Shown here: positions 11,574 to 22,843 of the stretch, one piece after another
Numbering within the stretch: the first letter of the stretch is position 1
Layout: every line of letters starts with the position of its first letter
Source of the DNA: Arachis hypogaea
Taxonomy: Eukaryota > Streptophyta > Magnoliopsida > Fabales > Fabaceae
Direction of reading: 5' to 3'
Assembly (NCBI RefSeq): GCF_003086295.3
Contig: NC_092052.1
Span: 29,301,427-29,365,426 of the forward strand
DNA length: 64,000 bases
Program-made: the position numbers and the translations under genes
The notes under the pieces: model-generated
Seen by the model: the letters and a program-made list of their open reading frames with translations, nothing else
The model's database searches: none
What the model was told of the DNA's origin: nothing

Positions 11574-12707
11574 TCAACAACCTTGAATTTGGGAGGTGGA
11601 CGCCTCTTTAGTCTGTGGAGTGCTTGGCCCTTCAAGAGATAGCTTCTGGCGCTTCAGTTCCTTCAGTTCACGCCCTTGCTCTTCTTGTTCTCTAAGCAGT
11701 TTGCAGAGCATGCTGTTTTGATTTTGCTGTTCTTCCTTCAGTTGATCCATAGCTTCTTGCAACTTGGTGACAGATGCTTCTAGGCGCTCCCAGTATTCAA
11801 TTTGAGGGATTTCCGGAAGGAACTCCTGTGCTATCCTCTTGATGGGGTCGTCCTGCACTTGTTGTCCTTCCATAGACTTTTTGGTGATTGGTAGCTCAAC
11901 TGGAATGTACTCATCTACTCCCATTTTTATCCCAGCATCTTTACATAACAGAGAGACTAAGCTTGGGTAAGCCAATCTGGCATATTTGGAGTTCTTGTTT
12001 GCAATTTTGTAAAGCTCACAAGCAATCAACTGATGAACTTCCACTTCTTTTTCCAGCATAATGCAATGAATCATTACTGCTCTTCTAATGGTGACCTCAG
12101 AGCGGTTGCTAGTGGGCAGTATAGAGCACCCAATGAAGTCCAGCCAACCTCTGGCGACTGATTTGAGATCTCCTTTTTTGAGTTGGTTTGGGGCACCCTT
12201 TGTGTTGGTTGTCCATTTGGCTCTAGGGAGACATATGTCCTCTAGGATTTTGTCCAAGCTCAGGTTTAATCTCATCATTCTCCTATTAAAGGAGCCTGGG
12301 TCATCTTGCAGTTGAGGCAGCTTGAAGATCTCCCTTATTTTGTCGGGGTGGGTGTGAACAATCTTCCCTCTGACTAGAGTTCTATAGTCATAGAATGCGG
12401 TTCCCGCTATTCTCTGCCTGTCCGTCTGCCACAGATTTGCGTAGAATTCCTAAACCATGTTTCTTCCCACCTTTGTTTCAGGATTAGCTAGGACTTCCCA
12501 GCTCCTGTTTCGAATTTGCTCTTGGATCTCCGGATATTCATCTTCTTTCAGATTGAATTTAACTTCCGGGATCACTGACCTTAGACACATTATTTTGTAG
12601 TAATGGTCTGAATGTTCTTTGGTTAAGAACTTTCCTTGATTCCAAAATGGTTTTGGAATATTCTCTTTCTTGCCTCTTGAGTTGGTTTGTTTTCCCTTAG
12701 GAGCCAT
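11574..12707 (-). pseudogene. E2 third ORF (post-pol, env position), one nonsense codon
   Basis: A frame of about 377 codons read on minus from MAPKGKQTNSRGKK at 12707, chosen because an E1 frame starts the same way; the upstream methionine at 12848 looks fortuitous. One in-frame TAG at 12450-12452 (codon 86) replaces a probable CAG, and the frame is otherwise open to 11574. The central part (VARGWLDFIGCSILPTSNRS and onward) resembles the family I know as 'putative plant transposon protein' (PF20167). The C-terminal 90 residues are a glutamine- and glutamate-rich coiled coil. No signal peptide or transmembrane helix, so envelope function is not supported. Confidence 0.7.
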
Positions 12708-13271
12708 GATCTTAGTGGGTATTGGCTTAGTGATCACGGATAAATACACCAAACTTAGAGGTTTGCTTGTCCTCAAGCAAAAGAAAAGAAAGGAGAGGGA
12801 TATAGGGAGAGCCAAGTTCGAATTGTGGAGGAGAGGGGAAGAGGCCAAACCAACATTTAAAGGGAAGGGGGTGGGTTTCGAAAATTGTTTGAAAAAGATA
12901 TGATAGAAAAAGTGATTTGGAAAAGATAAGTATGATAGGAAAAGTTGTAATTTAAAATTGAAAACATATGAAAGATATTTGAAAAAGATAGCTTTGTTTT
13001 GAAAAAGATGTTGTGAAGATTTGAAAAAGATATTTATGAGTTGAAAAGATTTTAGAAGGAAAAGAGATAGATTTGTTTTAAAAAGGATTTGAAAATAATT
13101 TGAAAAAGATTAAAAGAAAAGGGTTTATGAATTAAGATACATTTGATATCTTTTTGAAAAAGGATTTGAAAAATTAGGATTTGTAACATGTTTATGCAAG
13201 AAATCATGAATTGAAACATGAAAAATGGAAAAAATTTGAATTGAAAACGAAATAACCTACTCCCCACAATC
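12708..13271 (-). other. E2 spacer with repeated ATCTTTTTCAA
   Basis: Non-coding spacer between ORF3 and integrase. On the minus strand it is a series of U-rich ATCTTTTTCAA-like repeats (12890-13160), the same motif that fills the E1, E2 and E3 leaders. TAAGTTTGGTGT occurs at 12746-12757. Confidence 0.6.
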
Positions 13272-13576
13272 CTGGCATTAAACGCCCAACTGCTGCATGT
13301 TTTAGGCGTTTAACGCCCAACTGATGCTTGGTCTGGGCGTTTAACGCCCAGCTGTTGCTTCCAGCTGGCGTTAAACACCAGAAACTCCTTTGTCACTGGG
13401 CGTTTTTCTGAACGCCCAGGATGCTGTAAATCTGGCGTTAAACGCCCAGAAGCTGCTTCTTTCTGGCGTTTAACACTCAGATGGCTATCTCTACTGGCGT
13501 TAAACGCCCAGTAGATGCTCCTTTTGGGCGTTTAACGCCCAATTGTGCCTCTTACTGGCGTTTTCTTGCCAGTGAG
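13272..13576. repeat. Palindrome array in the E2 post-pol spacer
   Basis: About nine GGCGTTTAACGCC-type palindromes, mostly extended to GGGCGTTTAACGCCC, alternating in orientation and spaced about 32-36 bases. Units differ by substitutions in one arm, for example GGCGTTAAACACC and GGCGTTTTCTTGCC. Confidence 0.85.
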
Positions 13577-13790
13577 CTCCTTTTTCCTGTTTTGTGCTCT
13601 GAATCCTTCTGTAACCCTGTGAACTTATGCAATTGATCCTTTACCTTATTAATATTGAACTTATATGCTTTCAAAATAAATAAAATGAAAAATAGAATAA
13701 AATAAAATAACAAAAAGAGGTTTGCTAATGGCTGGGTTGCCTCCCAGCAAGCACTTCTTTATTGTCTTTAGTTGGACCTTGCTGAGCTTT

Positions 13791-15157
13791 TTAATCTAGC
13801 CTTAGCCTTGAGCATTCTTGCTCAACATTGCCTTCAAGATAATGTTTGATTCTCTGTCCATTAATAATGAACTTCTTATTAGAATCAATGTCTTGAAGCT
13901 CCACATAGCCATATGGTGACACACTTGTAATCACATATGGTCCCCTCTATCGGGATTTCAGTTTCCTGGGGAATAGTCTGAGCCTAGAGTTAAATAGCAG
14001 AACCTTCTGTCCTGGTTCAAAGACTCTAGATGACAGCTTTCTATCATGCCATCTTTTTGCTTTCTCTTTGTAAAGCTTGGCATTTTCGAAAGCAGTGAGT
14101 CTGAATTCCTCTAGCTCATTCAGCTGGAGCAATCTTTTTTCTCCAGCTAATTTGGCATCAAAGTTCAGGAATCTGGTTGCCCAGTAGGCTTTGTATTCCA
14201 GTTCCACGGGCAGATGATAGGCCTTACCATACACAAGTTGGTATGAAGAGGTTCCTATAGAAGTCTTGAATGCTATTCTGTAAGCCCATAGCGCATCATC
14301 CAAGCTTCTTGCCCAATCCTTTCTACGGGTATTTACAGTCCATTCCAGGATTCTTTTTAGTTCTCTGTTAGAGACTTTAGCTTGCTCATTTGTCTGTGGA
14401 TGATATGGAGTTGCTACTTTGTGGCTAATTCCATACCGGACCATGGCAGAGTAAAGCTGTTTGTTGCAGAAGTGAGTGCCCCATCACTGATTAGTACTCT
14501 AGGGACACCAAACCTGCTGAAGATATATTTCTGGAGGAACTTCAGCACTGTCTTAGTATCATTAGTGGGTGTGGCAATGGCCTCTACCCATTTAGATACA
14601 TAGTCGACTGCAACCAGAATATAAGTGTTTGAGTATGATGGTGGGAAATGCCCCATGAAGTCAATACCCCATACATCAAACAAATCAATCTCTAAGATCC
14701 CTTGTTGAGGCATGGCATAACCATGAGGCAGATTACTAGCTCTCTGGCAACTGTCACAGTTACGTACAAACTCTTGGGAATCTCTATAAAGGGTAGGCCA
14801 GTAGAAACCACATTGGAGGACTTTGGTGGCTGTTCGCTCACCTCCGAAATGACCTCCATATTGTGACCCATGGCAATGCCATCAGATCTTCTGTGCTTCT
14901 TCTCTAGGCACACACCTACGGATTATTCCGTCTGCACATCTCTTAAAGAGATAGGGTTCATCCCATAAGTAGTACTTTGCATCAGTAATTAATTTTTTCT
15001 TTTATTGCCTGCTATACTCCTTAGGTATGAACCTTGCAGCTTTATAGTTTGCAATGTCTACAAACCATGGCGTTTCCTGAATGGCGAACAATTACTCATC
15101 CGGAAAGGTTTCAGAGATCTCAATAGAGGGGAAGAACGCCCCTTCTACTGGTTCTAT
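13791..15157 (-). pseudogene. E2 integrase, frameshifted
   Basis: Minus-strand remnants of the pol C-terminus in three overlapping frames. A zinc-finger region is decayed (14692-15157). The catalytic core is seen as [22 protein letters not shown] and [10 protein letters not shown] (14414-14713). The second half is at 13947-14444 ([29 protein letters not shown]). The expected acidic residues lie near WGIDFMG and ISDG. The GPY-like tail RGPYVITSVSPYGYVEL follows a TAG (13947-13949) that probably replaced TGG, and the frame ends at 13791. At least two frameshifts make it inactive. Confidence 0.85.
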
Positions 15158-17980
15158 TCAGGACAGGTGATCAGCCACTTGGTTTTCCGTCCATTTTCTG
15201 TCTCTTATTTCTATATCAAACTCTTGCAGAAGCAACACCCATCTTATGAGCCTGGGTTTTGAATCCTGCTTTGTAAGTAGATATTTAAGAGCAGCATGGT
15301 CAGTGTACACAATCACTTTTGATCCTACTAAGTATGATCTAAACTTGTCAATGGCATAAACCACTGCAAGCAATTCTTTTTCTGTGGTTGTGTAATTTTT
15401 CTGGGCATCATTTAAAATACGACTAGCATAATAAATGACATGCAGAAGCTTGTCATGCCTCTGCCCCAATACTGCACCAATGGCATGATCATTGGCATCA
15501 CACATCAATTCGAATGATAATGTCCAGTCTGGTGCAGAAATAACTGGTGCTGTGACCAGCTTAGCTTTCAGAGTTTCAAACGCCTGCAGATACTCTATGT
15601 CAAACACAAATGGCGTGTCAGCAGCTAGCAGATTGTTCAGAGGTTTTGCGATTTTTGAAAAATCCTTTATAAACCTCCTGTAGAATCCTGCATGCCCCAG
15701 AAAGCTTCTGATTGCCTTAACATTGGCAAGTGTTGGTAATTTTTCAATTACTTCCACTTTAGCTTGATCCACCTCTATCTCCTTATTTGAAATTTTATGC
15801 CCAAGGACAATCCCTTCAGTCACCATAAAGTGACATTTTTCCCAGTTTAAAACCAGGTTAGTCTCTTGGCATCTTTTCAGAACTAGTGTCAGGTGATCAA
15901 GACAGGAGCTAAATGAGTCTCCATATACTGAGAAGTCATCCATGAAGACTTCCAAAAATTTTTCCACCATATCAGAGAAAATAGAGAGCATGCATCTCTG
16001 AAAGGTTGTAGGTGCATTACACAGCCCAAATGGCATCCTTCTATAGACAAATACTCCAGATAGACATGTAAATGCAGTTTTCTCTTGATCTTGGGGATCT
16101 ACTGCAATTTGGTTGTACCCTGAATAGCCATCCAAAAAGCAGTAATAATCATGACCTGCTAGTCTCTCTAGCATCTGGTCTATGAATGGTAAAGGAAAAT
16201 GATCCTTTCTGGTGGCTGTATTGAGCCTTCTATAGTCAATACACATGCGCCACCCTGTAACTGTTCTTGTAGGAACCAGTTCATTTTTTTCATTATGAAC
16301 CACTGTCATGCCTCCCTTTTTGGGGACAACTTGGACAGGGCTTACCCAGGGGCTATCAGAAATAGGATAAATAATCCCAGCCTCCAGTAACTTGGTGACC
16401 TCTTTTTGCACCACTTCCTTCATGGCTGGATTTAGCTGCCTTTGTGGTTGAACCACTGGCTTAGCATCATCCTCCAATAAGATCTTGTGCATGCATCTAG
16501 CTGGGCTTATGCCCTTAAGGTCACTTATGGACCACCCAAGAGCTGTCTTGTGTGTCCTTAGCACTTGAAGTAGTGCTTCCTCTTCCTGTGGATTCAAAGC
16601 AGAGCTTATGATCACTGGAAAAGTGTCACCTTCTCCCAGAAATGCATATTTCAGGGATGGTGGTAATGGTTTGAGCTCTGGTTTAGGAGGTTTTTCCTCT
16701 TCCTGAGGAAGTTTCAGGGGCTCTTTCAATTCCTCTGAATCCTCTAGATCAGGCTGAACATCTTTAAAGATGTCTTCCAGCTCTGATTCGAGACTCTCAG
16801 CCATGTTGATCTCCTCTACTAAAGAGTCAATTAGATCAACTTTCATGCAGTCTTTTGGTGTGTCTGGATGCTGCATGGCTTTGACAGCATTCAACTTAAA
16901 CTCATCCTCATTGACTCTCAGGGTTACTTCCCCATTTTGGACATCAATGAGAGTTCGTCCAGTTGCTAGGAAAGGTCTTCCTAGAATGAGAGTAGCACTC
17001 TTGTGCTCCTCCATTTCCAGCACTACAAAGTCAGTGGGGAAGGAGAATGGCCCAACCCTGACAATCATGTCTTCAATCACGCCTGATGGGTATTTAATGG
17101 AGCCATCAGCAAGTTGGACACATATCCGAGTTGGTTTGACTTCTTCAGTTAAACCAAGCTTTCTGATAGTGGATGCAGGTATTAGATGGATACTTGCCCC
17201 AAGATCACATAAAGCTGTCTTGGTGCAATTACCCTTTAATGTGCATGGTATCATGAAGCTCCCGGGATCTTTAAGCTTTTCTGGGAAGCTTTTCAGAATG
17301 ACTGCACTGCATTCTTCAGTGAGGAGAACTCTTTCAGTTTCTCTCCAATCCTTCTTATGACTCAAGATCTCTTTCATGAACTTGACATAAGAAGGTATTT
17401 GCTCAAGTGCCTCTGCAAATGAAATCTTTATTTCAAGAGTCCTGAGATAGTCTGCAAAGCGAGCAAATTGCTTATCCTGCTCCTCTTGGCGGAGTTTTTG
17501 AGGATAAGGTATCTTGGCTTTGTATTCCTCAACCTTGGTTGCTGCAGGTTTATTTCCTACAGAGGTGGTTAGGGAAGCCTTTTTAGAGGGGTTGTTATCA
17601 GCACTTGTGTGTGTCTGATCCCTCACTGGCGTTTGAATGCTAGGGGTGGAAGCTGGAATGGAGTTGGACGGCAACTCTTTACCTGTTCCTGGCATTTGAA
17701 CGCCAGAACTGAGCTTCCTTTGGGCGTTTAACGCCAACTCCTTGCTTGTTTGTGGCATTTGAACGCCAGAACTGAGCATGGGTTGGGCGTTTAACGCCAG
17801 CTTTCCATCCTTTTCTGGCGTTTGAGTACCAGAATCATTCCTCTCTGAGCTCTTACTATCCTCAGAGGGATTTTGGATGATATTTTGCTCATCCTCTGTC
17901 AGTTGTTCTTTCCTTGGCTTTCTGCTGTTCTGAAGCGAGGTATTAATGTTTTCCCACTTCTTAATTGAACTGCCTGGCAC
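15158..17980 (-). CDS. E2 polyprotein: protease, reverse transcriptase, RNase H
   Basis: A 940-residue open frame. The retropepsin motif DLGAS is at about 259-263 with ILGRPFLAT at 332-340. RT motifs are WRMCIDYRRLN (577-587), RRMPFGLCNAP (647-657) and the catalytic FMDD (679-682). RNase H acidic positions are seen in FELMCDAND (about 823-831), TTTEKELLAV and VYTDHAALKYL (891-901). It would copy element RNA to cDNA in virus-like particles. Residues 61-98 are a duplicated LALNAQ...SSGVQMP peptide encoded by the palindrome motif. The first methionine is only where the open frame begins: gag lies upstream in another frame, overlapping by 82 bases, so the gag-pol link is either a frameshift or decay. 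Integrase continues downstream out of frame. Confidence 0.88.
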   Translation of the reverse strand: MPGSSIKKWENINTSLQNSRKPRKEQLTEDEQNIIQNPSEDSKSSERNDSGTQTPEKDGKLALNAQPMLSSGVQMPQTSKELALNAQRKLSSGVQMPGTGKELPSNSIPASTPSIQTPVRDQTHTSADNNPSKKASLTTSVGNKPAATKVEEYKAKIPYPQKLRQEEQDKQFARFADYLRTLEIKISFAEALEQIPSYVKFMKEILSHKKDWRETERVLLTEECSAVILKSFPEKLKDPGSFMIPCTLKGNCTKTALCDLGASIHLIPASTIRKLGLTEEVKPTRICVQLADGSIKYPSGVIEDMIVRVGPFSFPTDFVVLEMEEHKSATLILGRPFLATGRTLIDVQNGEVTLRVNEDEFKLNAVKAMQHPDTPKDCMKVDLIDSLVEEINMAESLESELEDIFKDVQPDLEDSEELKEPLKLPQEEEKPPKPELKPLPPSLKYAFLGEGDTFPVIISSALNPQEEEALLQVLRTHKTALGWSISDLKGISPARCMHKILLEDDAKPVVQPQRQLNPAMKEVVQKEVTKLLEAGIIYPISDSPWVSPVQVVPKKGGMTVVHNEKNELVPTRTVTGWRMCIDYRRLNTATRKDHFPLPFIDQMLERLAGHDYYCFLDGYSGYNQIAVDPQDQEKTAFTCLSGVFVYRRMPFGLCNAPTTFQRCMLSIFSDMVEKFLEVFMDDFSVYGDSFSSCLDHLTLVLKRCQETNLVLNWEKCHFMVTEGIVLGHKISNKEIEVDQAKVEVIEKLPTLANVKAIRSFLGHAGFYRRFIKDFSKIAKPLNNLLAADTPFVFDIEYLQAFETLKAKLVTAPVISAPDWTLSFELMCDANDHAIGAVLGQRHDKLLHVIYYASRILNDAQKNYTTTEKELLAVVYAIDKFRSYLVGSKVIVYTDHAALKYLLTKQDSKPRLIRWVLLLQEFDIEIRDRKWTENQVADHLS
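17615..17835. repeat. Palindrome motif array inside E2 pol coding sequence
   Basis: About six GGCGTTTAACGCC / GGCATTTGAACGCC units lie inside the open frame between gag and protease. They are translated on minus as repeats such as ALNAQPMLSSGVQMP. Array structure and reading frame coexist here. Confidence 0.8.
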
Positions 17981-18833
17981 TCTTCTGTTATCTGCTGTTT
18001 TGTCTGATTCAATTGTGCCTCCATATTTTTATTAGCATTTTTAGTATCTTGTAGCATCTCCTTGAATTCTGCTAGCTGTTTTGTTAGAAAGCACAATTGT
18101 TGATTGAGTTCAGCAACTTGTTCTGGAGGACCAAGTTCAGTAGACACTGCTTTGGCTTCTTCTTTTATGGAGGAACCATTACTTATGTACATATGCTGGT
18201 TTCTGGCAACTATATCAATAAGCTCTTGAGCCTCTTCAATAGTTTTCCTCATGTGTATAGATCCACCAGCTGAGTGGTCTAGGGACATTTGAGCACCTTC
18301 TGTAAGCCCATAGTAGAAGATGTCTAATTGCACCCACTCTGAAAACATTTCAGAGGGGAATTTCCTTAGCATCCATCTGTACCTCTCCCAGGCATTATAA
18401 AGGGATTCATCATCCTCTTGTTTAAAGCCTTGGATGTCCAGCCTTAGTTGTGTCATCCTTTTTGGAGGGAAATATTGATTCAGGAATTTGTCTGATAACT
18501 GTTTCCATGTCCTTATGCTTGCTGTGGGTTAGTTATTTAACCACCTTTTAGCTTGATCTTTTACAGCAAACGAAAACAGTAACAGTCTATATACATCCTG
18601 ATCTACCTCCTTGTCACGTACTGTGTCAGCAATTTGCAAGAATTGTGCCAGAAACTCAGTAGGTTCTTCCTGTGGAAGACCGAAATACTGGCAGTTTTGC
18701 TGCACCATGACAATGAGCTGAGGATTTAGCTCAAAACTGCCTGCTTTGATGGAGGGTATACAGATACTACTCACATATGCAGCATTAATGACCCCAGAGT
18801 CCTTCTGGACTGTTCATTTCCACTTAGATCCAT
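17899..18833 (-). pseudogene. E2 gag, broken
   Basis: Starts at MDLSGNEQ (18833, minus). A one-base frameshift occurs near 18777, and a TAA at 18529-18531 lies where glutamine is expected. The Retrotrans_gag (PF03732) fold is recognisable: VYRLLLFSFAVKDQAKRWL, then MTQLRLDIQGFKQEDDESLY, AWERYRWMLRKFP, QLDIFYYGL. The last part (EEAQELIDIVARNQHMY and a coiled coil QLCFLTKQLAEFKEM) leads to ECQAVQLRSGKTL before the stop at 17899. I see no clear CCHC zinc knuckle. It would form the particle shell if intact. Confidence 0.85.
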
Positions 18834-19985
18834 GATGGAGAAAGGGAGATGATGTGAATTGCAAGTAAAATATATTTTTATGTTTTTTTGTTTTATTTAA
18901 TTAAAAATAACCGAAAAAAAAGAAATAAAATAAAGTAAAGTAATTAGAAAATAAAATATAGATTTCGAAAATTAAAAGAAAAAGAAAATAAAAAGAAATT
19001 TGAATGTTGAATTGACTAATTAATTGAAAAGATTTGAAAAATTTTTTAATATGATTTTTGAATAAGATTTTGAATTTTGAAAAGATTTGATTTTTAAAAT
19101 AAAAATCTTAATTTTTAAAGGTAATTTTTGAAAAATCAATTAAAATAAAGGAAAAAGATATTTTTGAATTCAAAGAGGAAAGATAAAAATAATAAAAAGA
19201 CACAAAACTTAAAATTTTTAGATCCAATGCTCCTTATTTTCAAAAATTTTGGAGGGAAAACACCAAGGAATACCAAACTTAAAAATTTTAAGATCAAAAT
19301 ACAGAGAAGACTCAAGAACACCTTGAAGACTCACAAGAACAACAAGAACAAAATTCAAAGATTCAAGAGCATAAAAAGAACACCAAACTTGAAACTTTTA
19401 GAAAACTAAAAATAACTTTTTGAAAATTAAAGATAAATAACAAGAGAACACCAAACTTAAAAGTTTGACACAAGATTTAATCAAAGAAAAATTATTTTTG
19501 AAAAAGTTTTAAAAGAAAAATTCCCAATTACCAGGAACATAAACACAACGCTCTAGCCAATTGAGTTATAAATTTAAAGTGTTTTAATAAGGTATTTAAT
19601 GTATAAATTTTTTTTTAAAAACTAATATTTTGAAAAAGCACAAGAAAAACAAGAAAAATCACAAAACAAGAAAAACTAAAGATCAAACAAGGAAAATAAA
19701 CAAGAACAACTTGAAGATTAAGAAAGAACAGTGAACATAAATTCGAAAATTTAAAAGAAAAATAAAAGCATGCAATTGACACCAAACTTAAAATATGAAA
19801 CTAAACTCAAACAGGAAAACTCAATTATTAGTTTGTAAAAATTTTCGAAAAAAAATTAAAAAGAGAAAATAAGAATTTAAAAAAAATTCAACCAAAAACA
19901 ATGATAGAAGACTCTAAATCAAAAAGAAAAATTTTTCCTAATCTAAGCAACAAAATAAACCGTCAGTTGTCCAAACTCAAAGAAT
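18834..19985 (-). other. E2 leader between PBS and gag
   Basis: About 1.15 kb, extremely AT-rich, no coding potential. In RNA sense it carries U-rich TTTTTCAAA repeats and the motif TAAGTTTGGTGT or one-base variants (19271, 19379, 19448-19459, 19779-19790). Confidence 0.65.
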
Positions 19986-20002
19986 CCCCGGCAACGACAC
20001 CA
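19986..20002 (-). other. E2 primer-binding site (tRNA-Asp type)
   Basis: On minus TGGTGTCGTTGCCGGGG, six bases inside the 5' LTR. Plant tRNA-Asp ends CCCCGGCAACGGCGCCA, which would pair with 15 of 17 positions. The two mismatches fit an aged copy. Confidence 0.8.
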
Positions 20003-20008
20003 AAAACT

Positions 20009-21517
20009 TGGTGCACGAAATGTGAATCACACTTTTCACAACTCGTACCACTAACCAGCAAGTGCACTGGGTCGTCCAAGTAATACCTTACGTGAGTAAG
20101 GGTCGAATCCAACGGAGATTGTTGGCTTGAAGCAATCTATGGTTATCTTGTAATGCTTAGTCAGGATATCAATTATAATTATCAGTTTGAATTGCGAAGA
20201 ATAAAAGAGCATGAAATAAATACTTGTTATGCAGTAATGGAGAATATGTTGGAGTTTTGGAGATGCTTTATCTTCTGAATCTCTGCTTTCCTACTGTCAT
20301 CTTCTTCACGCACGCAAGTTTCCTCCTATGGCAAGCTGTGTGCTGGTGGATCACTGTTGTCAATGGCTACCATCCGTCCTCTCAGTGAAAATGGTTCAAA
20401 TGCGCTGTCACCGCATGGCTAATCATCTGTCGGTTCTCACTCATGCTGGAATAGGATCTATTGATCCTTTTGCGTCTGTCACTACGCCCAACCCTTGTGA
20501 GTTTGAAGCTTGTCACAGTTATTCAATCCCTAAATCCTACTCGGAATACCACAGACAAGGTTTAGACTTTCCGGATTCTCAAGAATGCTGCCAATGGATT
20601 CTAGCTTATACCACGAAGATTCTGATTAAGGAATCCAATAGATGCTCATTCAATCGAAGGTAGCACGGAGGTGGTTGTCAGGCACACGTTCATAGGTTAA
20701 GAATGGTGATGAGTGTCATGGATCATCACATTCATCATATTAAAGTGCGAATGAACATCTTAGATAGAAACAAGCGTGTTTCAATAGAAAACAGAAATAA
20801 TTGCATTAATTCATCGAGACACAGCAGAGCTCCTCACCCCCAACAATGGAGTTTAGAGACTCATGCTGTCAAAGAGTACAAAGTTCAGATCTAAAATGTC
20901 ATGAGGTCTCGAATAAATCTCTAAAAGTTGTTTAAATACTAAACTAGTAACCTAGGTTTACAGAGAATGAGTAAACTAAGATAGATAGTGTAGAAATCCA
21001 CTTCTGGGGCCCACTTGGTGTGTGCTGGGGCTGAGACTTGAGCTTTACACATGCCTAGGCTGTTTCTAGAGTTAAACGCCAGGTTGTAACCTGTTTCTGG
21101 CGTTTAACGCCAGAATGCAACATGGAACTGGCGTTGAACGCCAGTTTACATCATTTATCCTTGAGCAAAGTATGGACTATTATATATTTCTGGAAAGCCC
21201 TGGATGTCTACTTTTCAACGCAATTGAGAGTGCACCATTTGGACTTCTGTAGCTCCAGAAAATCCATTTCGAGTGCAGGGAGGTCAGAATCCAACAACAT
21301 CTGCAGTCCTTTTTCAGCCTGAATCAGATTTTTGCTCAGCTCCCTCAATTTCAGCCAGAAAATACCTGAAATCACAGAAAAACACACAAACTCATAGTAA
21401 AGTCCTGAAATATGAATTTTGCCTATAAACTAATAAAAATATACTAAAAATTAACTAAAACATACTAAAAACTACATGAAATTACCCCCAAAAAGCGTAT
21501 AAAATATTCGCTCATCA
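20009..21517 (-). repeat. E2 5' LTR
   Basis: TG...CA LTR of 1509 bases. CCTTAC-GTGA-GTAAGG stem at 20086-20101, palindrome array at 21060-21147 with one unit fewer than the 3' LTR. A TATA box is not obvious: the position is TATTTAAAC-like. Confidence 0.9.
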
Positions 21518-22843
21518 CTTTTTTACTCAGTTGGCTCACTTGTGCCTCCAAATTTCTAATGGAGGACCTTGTTTCATTCATGAAACTTAGAGTGGCCTTA
21601 GATAGATCAGAGGCTATATTTGCTAAGCTAGATGGATTCTGCTTAGAATTCTCTGTCTGTTGCTAAGTGAATGATGGAAAAGGCTTGCTATTGCTAAACC
21701 TGTTTCTTCCACCATTATTAAAGCCTTGTTGAGGCTTTTGTTGATCCTTCCATGAGAAATTTGGATGATTTCTCTATGAGGGATTATAGGTGTTTCCATA
21801 GGGTTCACCATGTAATTCACCTCTGCTATTGCAGGGTTCTCAGGATCATAAGTTTCTTCTTCAGAAGATGCTTCTTTAGTACTGTTGGATGCAGCTTGTA
21901 ATCCATTCAGACTCTGAGAAATCATATTGACTTGCTGAGTTAATATTTTATTCTGAGCTAATATGGCATTCAGAGTATCAATTTCAAGAACTCCCTTCAT
22001 CTGAGGCGTCCCATTACTCACAAGATTCCTTTCAGAAGTGTACATGAACTGGTTATTTGCAACCATGTCAATGAGTTCCTGAGTTTCTGCAGGCATTTTC
22101 TTTAGGTGAATGGATCCACCTGTAGAATGGTCCAATGACATCTTTGATAATTCAGACAGACCATCATAGAATATATCCAGGATGGTCCATTCTGAAAGCA
22201 TGTCAGAAGGACACTTTTTGGTCAGCTACTTGTATCTCTCCCAAGCTTCATAGAGGGATTCACCTTCTTTCTGTTTGAAGGTTTGAACATCCACTCTAAG
22301 TTTGCTAAGCTTTTGAGGAGGAAAGAACTTGGCTAAGAAATCCGTGACCAGCTTATCCCAAGAGTTCAGGCTATCTTTAGGTTGAGAGTCCAACCATATT
22401 CTAGCTCTGTCTCTTACAGCAAACGGGAAAAACATGAGCCTGTAGACCTAGGGATCAACCCCATTGGTCTTAACAGTGTCACAGATCTACAAGAATTCAG
22501 TTAAGAACTGAAAAGGATCTTCTGATGGAAGTCCATGAAACTTGCAATTCTGTTATATCAGAGAAACTAATTGAGGCTTTAGCTCAAAATTGTTTGCTCC
22601 AATGGCAGGGATTGAGATGCTTCTTCCATGTAAGTTGGAATTTGGTGCAGTAAAGTCACCAAGCATCTTCCTTACATCTCCACCATTATTATTATTTTCG
22701 GCCATGTCTCCTTCTTTTTCAAAATTTTTTGTCAGATTTTCTCCAGAGAGTTGTGCTTTAGCTTCCCTTAGCTTCCTCTTCAGAGTCCTTTCAGGTTCAG
22801 GATCGGCTTTAACAAGAATGTTCTTATCCTTGTTCCTGCTCAT
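21518..22843 (-). pseudogene. E1 gag, multiple stops
   Basis: Starts MSRNKDKNILVKADPEPERT at 22843, identical but for one residue to the start of gag in E3. The PF03732-type core is visible (FFPFAVRDRARIWLDSQP, KLRVDVQTFKQKEGESLY, AWERYK, TILDIFYDGLSELSKMSLD). Stops at 22553-22555, between 22436 and 22552, and at 22226-22228 interrupt it, at least one where CAG is expected. The 3' end is cut by E2 at 21518. It shares the domain with E2 gag but differs in the N-terminal 70 residues (basic, then MAENNNNGGD). Confidence 0.85.

Larger units (their letters stand above)
8972..21517 (-). mobile_element. E2: complete Athila-lineage Ty3 retrotransposon
   Basis: A 12.5 kb minus-strand element with both LTRs (20009-21517 and 8972-10511), tRNA-Asp-type PBS, leader, gag, protease-RT-RNase H, integrase and a third ORF. 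Flanks CTCTT (8967-8971) and CTTTT (21518-21522) match at 4 of 5 bases, a likely target duplication with one change. My hand comparison of about 560 LTR bases gives about 18 differences (about 3%), mostly transitions. The Athila lineage is inferred from DLGAS, RRMPFGLCNAP and FMDD in this context and from the extra ORF after pol. It inserted into E1, so it is the younger of the two. Confidence 0.9.

Noticed and set aside
20041..20125. tRNA-like GGTCGAATCC box in E LTRs
   Set aside because: Resembles a tRNA B box, but no cloverleaf or A box can be built; it is part of the conserved LTR signature.
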